From Phaeospirillum sp. (lineage in GTDB: Bacteria; Pseudomonadota; Alphaproteobacteria; Rhodospirillales; Magnetospirillaceae): a DNA stretch of 37,886 nt. The position numbers and the translations under genes were made by a program. Shown one piece after another: positions 32,410 to 37,886 of this stretch. The notes beneath the pieces are model-generated. The model saw only the letters and a program-made list of their open reading frames with translations. It was not told the DNA's origin and searched no databases. How positions within the stretch are numbered: position 1 is the first letter of the stretch; each line of letters starts with the position of its first letter. Location of the stretch: positions 1 to 37,886 of the forward strand of contig JAVBXM010000040.1 in assembly GCA_030824585.1 (NCBI GenBank), read 5' to 3'.

Positions 32410-34734
32410 CTATCTCCGCGGCACGATGGCGAAGGTCGGGTTGTCCTGGAACCCCCGCACCATGAGCGGAGCCTCGGCCCTCAGCCGTTCGAAGGCCTGG
32501 GCCGCGCCGGGAATGCCGAAATCGGCGGCGATGGCCAGCACCGCATGGGCATTGGCCACATATCCCCCGGCCGAAGCCGGGTCACCGAAAGGAAAGACCG
32601 GGGGACAGCTCGTCGCCTCGGGCCAGTTCAGGATGAACAGGTCGCGCAAGGTGGGGGAAAAGCGCGTATCGGCCTCGCGAATCTTGATGTAATAGGCGGG
32701 AGCCATCCGGTGGCAGAAGCCTTCGGCATCCGACGTCCAGCGCCCCACCGAGAAGCGGGCCAGCCAGCGCAACATCTCCTCGGCCCCAGGCACGCCCTGC
32801 CACGCCAACTGGCCGAAGGCCATGAACAGGAAGTCCTGCTGCCAGGGCGCCATGCGGCCGGGATCGTCGGGCTTGGGAATGATCCCCAGGACCGGGCTGT
32901 GCTCGGCATCCCTGTTGGCGGCAAACCGCTTGACGTACCAGGCCACGTTGGTACGCAGGCGGTCGTTGAAATAGGCCTTCATGGGATGGGAATCCGGCAG
33001 GATCGCCGCCGCCTCGCCCAGGGTCCGCAGCGACCAAGCCTGGCCGCGCACCTCGTTGGCGGCGATCAGCCCCGTCGCCCCGTCGCGATAGGAGGGATCG
33101 ACGCTGGCCAGAACCCAATTGGCCCAGAAGGCCACCTCTTCCAGGTGAAACAGCTCCCCCGACAGCAGGTAGGGTACGTAGGCCAGCGACGGATGGTGGG
33201 CGACCTGCGGCGTCCACGGCGTGTCGCCGATGGCGATGGCCGGAAAGGCATCCCGCCCGTTGGCCCGGCCCGGCCCCATGACCATGGTCGGGTGATGGTC
33301 CAGGCTGACCGGCAAGTCCGTCGCCTTGTCGCGGTAATGAATGGGAACGCTCCCGCCGGCATCGGCATTGGCGAACAGCACCGTCCGAGCCCGCGCGTCC
33401 ATGGTCAGCAGATAGACCACCGCCCAGCGCGGCAACGGCCCGATATCCGCCCGCCCGCCGGTGGTCGGCATGTAGGGGGTGACCTGGGCCGCCCCCAGGG
33501 GGCCGGTATCAGTCCGAGACAAGGCGTCCAAATCCCTTTGCACCACGATATCGGGGACGAACAGGGCCGGATCGAAATGCGGCACCGCCCCGGATTCCAG
33601 CAGATAGGGGATATGATGGGCGATGCCGGGCTCCCCGAAGCCCTCGGACCAGATCACCTTGTGCCAGCGGGCATGGTGGTGGTGTTCGACGTCGGCGTGA
33701 CGATAGACTTCGGTACCATTGCGGCGGATGGCGATATCGTAGCTGTGGTTGCGCGGCTCGGGCTCGTAGGCCCAGGTGTTTTCCAGCACCACATCGGCGC
33801 GCACCGCCCGCACACCGGCATACGTGCGAAGGTGCAGGCGGGCGGCCAGCCGGGGATGGGGCTTGCCCGTGGTCCGCGAGATGAAGGAAAGCGCCATGTC
33901 GCGCTCCTCGGCCACCGGCCCGGCAAGCCAGGCGATCCCCCTGGCGGCGGGGCCGGGCGTCGCCACCCAGATTTCGGGGGCCTCTACCGGCAGATACGGC
34001 ACGACCGTGATCTGGCCCGGCCCGCCGAGTTCGACGGCAACAGTAAAGGCCTCGGCCCGGCCGATAGTGGTCAGCCACAGCTTTTCGTAGCCGTCGTTGG
34101 CACCGTTCCAGCGGGCGCCATAGCGCTTGCTCCGTCCGTTGATCAGCGGAACGAAAGCCTTGGCGACCAGCATGAAGGGGGTCATGCCCCCCCCCGACAT
34201 GGCCGGGGTGACGACCAGCGAGAACCGCTCGTCCCCGACGGTCAGGGTGATGGCCTCCCCAGCCCTGAACGGCACGCCGGGCTTTTCCCCCTTGCGGTCG
34301 CCGAATTTCACGATGGAGACCGGCCGGGAAAACAAGGTGAGTTCGACGCTCAGGTCGAAGGCCGGCCCAGATTGCGGCGGCAAAGGCGGCAGCGCCTCGC
34401 CGGACAAGATCGCGAGCATGGCCGCCTGCCGCGGCACCAGGGCGCTGATCACGGCAAAGCGCAGGGAACCATCGGGATGCGTCGCCCGCCCATCCAGTTG
34501 CAATGCCACCACGCCCCCCCTGTCGTCACGCCCGACCAGCGTACCGCGTCCGGGGACGTCGCCCGCCCGGAACGGCTGTCCGAAGGTGACCGGCCGCGTC
34601 TCGCCCGGCGGCGCCGCGCCGCTTATCCGCACGCAGGTGATGGCGTCGGGCGGACACGGCACGGCACCGGATACGCTGGCGGGAACGCCGAAAAGGCCGC
34701 CGACCAAAAGGAGAAGCAGCCGAACGAACGGCAT
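32410..34734 (-). CDS. Secreted protein of unknown family; paralogue of the RTX protein central domain
   Basis: The 774-residue protein has a Sec signal peptide (MPFVRLLLLLVGGLFGVPASVSG). Its N-terminal part has VTFGQPFRAGDVPGRG, VVALQLDGRATHPDGSLRFAV, a pattern like RIFT-barrel domains of PcRGLX/YetA-type lyase relatives. Later motifs are HHHHARWHKVIW (about 358), TGGRADIG (about 425), FANADAGGSVP, YRDGATGLIAANEVRGQAW, HPMKAYF and APWQQDFLF (about 628). Almost all recur in order in the RTX protein at 2963-6931, residues about 510-1150. The tail is probably alpha-helical. GGAGG precedes the ATG. It is coupled to the acyltransferase gene. A periplasmic polysaccharide lyase or hydrolase is plausible but unproven. 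Confidence 0.85.
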   Translation of the reverse strand: MPFVRLLLLLVGGLFGVPASVSGAVPCPPDAITCVRISGAAPPGETRPVTFGQPFRAGDVPGRGTLVGRDDRGGVVALQLDGRATHPDGSLRFAVISALVPRQAAMLAILSGEALPPLPPQSGPAFDLSVELTLFSRPVSIVKFGDRKGEKPGVPFRAGEAITLTVGDERFSLVVTPAMSGGGMTPFMLVAKAFVPLINGRSKRYGARWNGANDGYEKLWLTTIGRAEAFTVAVELGGPGQITVVPYLPVEAPEIWVATPGPAARGIAWLAGPVAEERDMALSFISRTTGKPHPRLAARLHLRTYAGVRAVRADVVLENTWAYEPEPRNHSYDIAIRRNGTEVYRHADVEHHHHARWHKVIWSEGFGEPGIAHHIPYLLESGAVPHFDPALFVPDIVVQRDLDALSRTDTGPLGAAQVTPYMPTTGGRADIGPLPRWAVVYLLTMDARARTVLFANADAGGSVPIHYRDKATDLPVSLDHHPTMVMGPGRANGRDAFPAIAIGDTPWTPQVAHHPSLAYVPYLLSGELFHLEEVAFWANWVLASVDPSYRDGATGLIAANEVRGQAWSLRTLGEAAAILPDSHPMKAYFNDRLRTNVAWYVKRFAANRDAEHSPVLGIIPKPDDPGRMAPWQQDFLFMAFGQLAWQGVPGAEEMLRWLARFSVGRWTSDAEGFCHRMAPAYYIKIREADTRFSPTLRDLFILNWPEATSCPPVFPFGDPASAGGYVANAHAVLAIAADFGIPGAAQAFERLRAEAPLMVRGFQDNPTFAIVPRR

Positions 34735-34817
34735 ACGATACCTCCACTAAAAATCAGCGACATGATACCGAATGTAATTGGATATTTGATAGATATACTT
34801 CGACGATAATTCAAAAT

Positions 34818-35903
34818 ATGCTAGCGTCTAAATCTGAAATCGCATTAATGACTGGAATATCATTGCCTGGGTACTTTTACTCAAATACTCATACACCAGA
34901 CGAAATTTCCCCACAAGACCGCGCATTGTGGGCGGAATTCTGCGCCGCATCCCCGGAACTGTCCTCCGCCTTCCTGACGTTTGCTTATGTCCAGGCCGCC
35001 GCGCGGGAGTTCGGCGATATCCGGATTTGCGTCATCAAGCGGGCCGACCGGACCGTCGCTTTCCTCCCCTATCAGTTCCACGGCACCGGCCAGCGGCTGT
35101 TGGGTTTCGGGCAACGGGTGGGGGGCGAGCTCAACGACTCTTTCGGGGTGGTGGCCGATACGGACTTCACCGTCTCTCCGCTTCGGCTCATGCGGCTGGC
35201 CGGGTTGAACGCCCTGCTTTTCACCCACCTCGACCAGAGCCAATCCCACTATGGCCTGACCGGCTCCCAGCCGGAAACCGGCCTGCGGATTCTCATGGAG
35301 CAGGGCAGTCAGGCCTATTGGGACGAACTGAGGCGAACCGACAAGCGCTTCGTCGCCGACACCGAACGGCGCGAGCGCCGGCTGATCGACGCCCATGGCG
35401 CACTGCGCCTGACCTTCCGCCACGAAAACCCCGACGCGGAACTGACCCGCCTGATCGCCAGGAAGCGCGAGCAATACGCCCGCACCGACGTCGCCGACTG
35501 CCTGGCCGATCAACGGACCCAACGGTTCCTGCGACGCCTGGCCGCCGGCGACGATCCGCTTTGCCAGGGAATCATGAGTACCCTGCATGCCGGCGACACC
35601 TGGGTGGCCTCCCATTTCGGCCTGATGCACCGGGGCACGCTGCATTTCTGGTTCCCGGTCTACAATCCCGACCTGCAGCCCTATTCCCCCGGGCGCATCC
35701 TGGTGACCGCCATCATCCGCCAGGCGGATAGCCTGGGGCTGCGCTGTATCGACCGGGGCGTGGGCGACAGCCCGGCCAAGCGCGACTTCGCCAATGCGGA
35801 GCACACCTTCACGCGCGGGCTGTGGCACCGGCGCAATATTCCGGCCGCCCTGATCCGCGCCGGCCTGTCCCTGCAATGGCGGCTGAAAAGGGCGGTGAAA
35901 TAG
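34818..35903 (+). CDS. GNAT-family acyltransferase, CelD/BcsL (GNAT_6) type
   Basis: The 361-residue protein resembles the double-GNAT proteins of polysaccharide clusters: LSSAFLTFAYVQAAAREFGDIRICVIKRADRTVAFLPYQ in the N-half, then TDKRFVADTERRERRL, and the C-terminal acetyltransferase-like core HAGDTWVASHFGLMHRGTLHFWFPVYNPDLQPYSPGRIL, ending SPAKRDFANAEHTFTRGLW. It is predicted cytoplasmic. Members are linked with cellulose and exopolysaccharide synthesis; the substrate is unknown. No clear ribosome site lies before the ATG at 34818, and ATG at 34848 is an alternative. The first 100 nt are AT-rich, unlike the rest. The glycosyltransferase follows 5 nt after the stop. Confidence 0.85.
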   Translation: MLASKSEIALMTGISLPGYFYSNTHTPDEISPQDRALWAEFCAASPELSSAFLTFAYVQAAAREFGDIRICVIKRADRTVAFLPYQFHGTGQRLLGFGQRVGGELNDSFGVVADTDFTVSPLRLMRLAGLNALLFTHLDQSQSHYGLTGSQPETGLRILMEQGSQAYWDELRRTDKRFVADTERRERRLIDAHGALRLTFRHENPDAELTRLIARKREQYARTDVADCLADQRTQRFLRRLAAGDDPLCQGIMSTLHAGDTWVASHFGLMHRGTLHFWFPVYNPDLQPYSPGRILVTAIIRQADSLGLRCIDRGVGDSPAKRDFANAEHTFTRGLWHRRNIPAALIRAGLSLQWRLKRAVK

Positions 35904-35908
35904 GCGTC

Positions 35909-36829
35909 ATGCAGCAAGGACCGCCCCTCAGCGTCGTCATCCCGGCCCATAACGCCGCCCGCACCATCGAGCGCGCCCTGCGATCCGTGTTCATCCAGGA
36001 TATCTCGCCGCCGGAGGTCATCGTCGTCGACGACGGCAGTTCCGACGGCACGGCGGACCTCGCCGCCGCGTTCGGCAGCGGCGCGGTGCGGGTACTGCGG
36101 CTCGGGCAATGCGGCGGTGCCGCCAATGCCCGCAACCATGGCATCGGCGCCGGCCAGGGCGAGTTGATCGCGTTTCTCGACGCCGACGACGAATGGTGCC
36201 CCGGCAAGCTGGCCCGGCAGGTGGCCCTGCTGCGGGCCAATCCCGCCATGGATTTCGTCTCCTGCGGCGCCCGGCTGGTCGCCCCCGACGGCAGCGATTG
36301 CGGCAATCTCTATCCCGGCCGCCCCCCGGCCTGGGGCCGCCAGGCCTGGCGGGTGCTGCTGGGCTACAACTTCATCGCGACCCCCAGCGTCATCGTCCGC
36401 CGCCAGGCCCTGACGGCGGCGGGCCCCTTCGACACTGCGCTCAAGGTCGGCGAAGATCAGGACATGTGGATCAGACTGGCGGTGGCCGGAGAGGTCGGCT
36501 ATGTGGACGACATGCTGGTGCGGGTGCACGAAACCCCCAACAGCCTGTCCAGCGGCAACTTCCAGGATCAGTTGGTCTACACCCTGCCCATGATCCGCCG
36601 GCATCTGGAACGGCAGCGGGGCGAACTGACGCCGGGCGAGGCCGATGCCATCCTCGGCGACCGCCTGGGCCGCCTGGGCCGGTCGGCGCTGGGCCGCGGC
36701 CTGCGCCGGGATGGCGCCGCGCTAATCATCGGCGCCATTCGCCTCGGCAATCACCCCGCCAGGAATATCGCTCTGCTGCTGCGCGCCACCATCCCCACGG
36801 GCTGGCTCAAGCGCCTGCTTCGCCGCTGA
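35909..36829 (+). CDS. GT2-family glycosyltransferase
   Basis: The 306-residue cytoplasmic enzyme has the GT-A fold signature: LSVVIPAHNAARTIERALRSVFIQ (residues about 7-30), VIVVDDGSSDGT (nucleotide site, about 38-49), GGAANARNHGIGAGQGELIAFLDADDEW with the metal-binding DAD (about 90), then GPFDTALKVGEDQDMWIRLA (ED acceptor-side motif). It adds a sugar to a polysaccharide or glycolipid; the sugar is not readable. The ATG follows the GNAT stop by 5 nt, so the two are cotranscribed. The last 23 nt overlap the convergent pyruvyl transferase gene. Confidence 0.92.
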   Translation: MQQGPPLSVVIPAHNAARTIERALRSVFIQDISPPEVIVVDDGSSDGTADLAAAFGSGAVRVLRLGQCGGAANARNHGIGAGQGELIAFLDADDEWCPGKLARQVALLRANPAMDFVSCGARLVAPDGSDCGNLYPGRPPAWGRQAWRVLLGYNFIATPSVIVRRQALTAAGPFDTALKVGEDQDMWIRLAVAGEVGYVDDMLVRVHETPNSLSSGNFQDQLVYTLPMIRRHLERQRGELTPGEADAILGDRLGRLGRSALGRGLRRDGAALIIGAIRLGNHPARNIALLLRATIPTGWLKRLLRR

Positions 36830-37886
36830 GCAACCGGGCGACCCGAGCCAGGACCACATCCATGTCGCGGCGCAAGTCCTCCTTCCGCCGCAGCATGGCC
36901 TGGCTGAGGACGTCCCGCCGTTCCAGCATCCCGGACAGATGGCCGAGGATCGCCGCCGCATCAGCCGTCGCGGCGGACAGGATGCCCTCCATCCCCATCA
37001 ATTGGTAGAATGCCCAGTTCTTGGAATCGTAAGCCAGATTCAGGGTGGGAACTCCCCGGTTGGCGGCCAGGATGCAGGAATGCAGCATTTCGCACAGATG
37101 GATATCCAGCATGCCGTACCACGACAGCATCTCCTCGGGTGGGCCATCGACCACGGTCACGACAATGCCTTCGGCCCGCAACAGGCGGGGGATCAGCCGC
37201 TCGGCATCGGAATGGACGAAATAGATGACACCCAGCCGATGAGTGCGGCCAAAGGTCCGCAGCACGTCGACGACAATGGGGAAGAGCCGGGCCAGCAAAA
37301 GGGTGGAGGCCGGGCCGTGGAAGGCGAGGTTGAGACCTAGCCAGACTCCGTCCCCCGGACTTCGCCGGGGTAGCCCCCCCGCCTTGGGCTCCAGCAGCAG
37401 GGCCGGGTCGGGGATGACCTCTCCGCCGGCCAGCGCCTGGCGGGTGACCTCGTCGCGAACCGACAGCAGGGCCAGGAGACGGGAGAATTGCCCAAGCGAC
37501 GCCACGGATCGAGCGCTCATGCGCGGCTGGCCGGTCTGGTACGACGACAGGCAATTCAATCCCAGCCCAAAGCCGACGATCGGACAGGACAGGCGGCGGT
37601 AGACGTCCAGATGGCGGAGAAAGCGATCGGGCAACTCCCCCGCCCCATTGCACGAGATATAGCCGCCGCCGGCGATCACCACCAGGTCGGCGCCCGCATT
37701 GGCCCGACCGGCGAAGACGTCGTCGATCTGCTCCCAGCCGAATTCGGTGATCTCGAGCGGGCCGGGGCAGGCTTGGCGCAGCAATTGGACGGTGGCGCGG
37801 CGGATGGCGCTGTCGCCGCGATTGGAATCCAGGCGGTCCTGGTAGGTGCTGTAATGAAAGCCCCAGCGCCCCCCCAGCCGCCACAG
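36807..37886 (-). CDS. Polysaccharide pyruvyl transferase family protein, partial
   Basis: The frame is open to the window edge, so the N-terminus is missing; about 359 residues are seen. The start of the visible part contains GFHYSTYQDRLDSNRGDSAIRRATVQLL, with the typical N-x-GD-x-A-I motif. Further family features are GADLVVIAGGGYISCNG, CPIVGFGLGLN, LLALLSVRDEVTRQAL, IPDPALLLE and HSCILAANRGVPTLNLAYDSKNWAFYQLMG. These enzymes add ketal pyruvate to surface glycans, although many family members are only annotated by similarity. It overlaps the convergent glycosyltransferase gene by 23 nt. It belongs to the same polysaccharide region. Confidence 0.88.
   Translation of the reverse strand: MWRLGGRWGFHYSTYQDRLDSNRGDSAIRRATVQLLRQACPGPLEITEFGWEQIDDVFAGRANAGADLVVIAGGGYISCNGAGELPDRFLRHLDVYRRLSCPIVGFGLGLNCLSSYQTGQPRMSARSVASLGQFSRLLALLSVRDEVTRQALAGGEVIPDPALLLEPKAGGLPRRSPGDGVWLGLNLAFHGPASTLLLARLFPIVVDVLRTFGRTHRLGVIYFVHSDAERLIPRLLRAEGIVVTVVDGPPEEMLSWYGMLDIHLCEMLHSCILAANRGVPTLNLAYDSKNWAFYQLMGMEGILSAATADAAAILGHLSGMLERRDVLSQAMLRRKEDLRRDMDVVLARVARLLSGEAGA

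Noticed and set aside
32347-34809. An 820-residue plus-strand frame opposite the secreted paralogue
   Set aside because: It is antisense to a protein with signal peptide and conserved motifs; the composition is shadow-like.
1-37886. CRISPR arrays, tRNA or rRNA genes, insertion sequences, phage attachment sites
   Set aside because: No spaced direct repeats, cloverleaf-like genes, transposase or integrase frames, or terminal inverted repeats were seen.

Overview
The window is high-GC DNA with alphaproteobacterial gene content: a cyclic beta-1,2-glucan synthase, a fused CheB/CheR sensor kinase with a FixJ-like output, and DUF3309, PRC-barrel and BON stress proteins. A Rhodospirillales member such as a Magnetospirillum-like bacterium fits, but that is an inference from gene content and no rRNA or tRNA is present to test it.

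Layout. (1) 28-797: two small membrane proteins (DUF3309-like and DUF1003). (2) 759-6931, minus strand: a type I secretion operon with a 1322-residue RTX protein, an ABC membrane subunit that has no ATPase domain, and a HlyD-type adaptor. (3) 7463-31380: a block of envelope and stress genes. It holds two PRC-barrel proteins, a BON lipoprotein, NdvB, a YflT/DUF1269-like protein, a CheB-CheR-PAS-kinase-REC-REC-LuxR hybrid regulator, DUF3309, two OmpA-type lipoproteins, a glycine-zipper lipoprotein, a duplicated-domain lipoprotein, an LpxR-like lipid A deacylase, a PepSY-like protein, DUF3185, DUF3096, PPK2, an LTXXQ protein and a DUF883 protein. (4) 31386-37886: a surface polysaccharide region with an acyltransferase, a secreted paralogue of the RTX protein's central domain, a GNAT, a GT2 glycosyltransferase and a partial polysaccharide pyruvyl transferase.

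The main discovery is a repeated 20-bp promoter element with consensus GAGTAnnTTCCGAnnCTGCC. It occurs twelve times between 7361 and 30553, always in front of and pointing toward a gene or operon of region 3. At the best sites a sigma70-like -10 box follows 17-18 nt downstream (TATAAT at 7399, TATACT at 23262, GATAGT at 18033, GATAAT at 30571). This defines a local regulon covering nearly every stress gene here. The hybrid kinase at 18825-23225, which ends in a LuxR/FixJ-type DNA-binding domain and sits in the middle of the block, is the natural candidate regulator; this is inference.

The second discovery is a roughly 650-residue uncharacterised domain present in two paralogues with different export routes: one fused to RTX repeats beside type I secretion genes, the other with a Sec signal peptide inside the polysaccharide cluster. 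The domain is probably a carbohydrate-active (RIFT-barrel/lyase-like) enzyme, but this is unproven.
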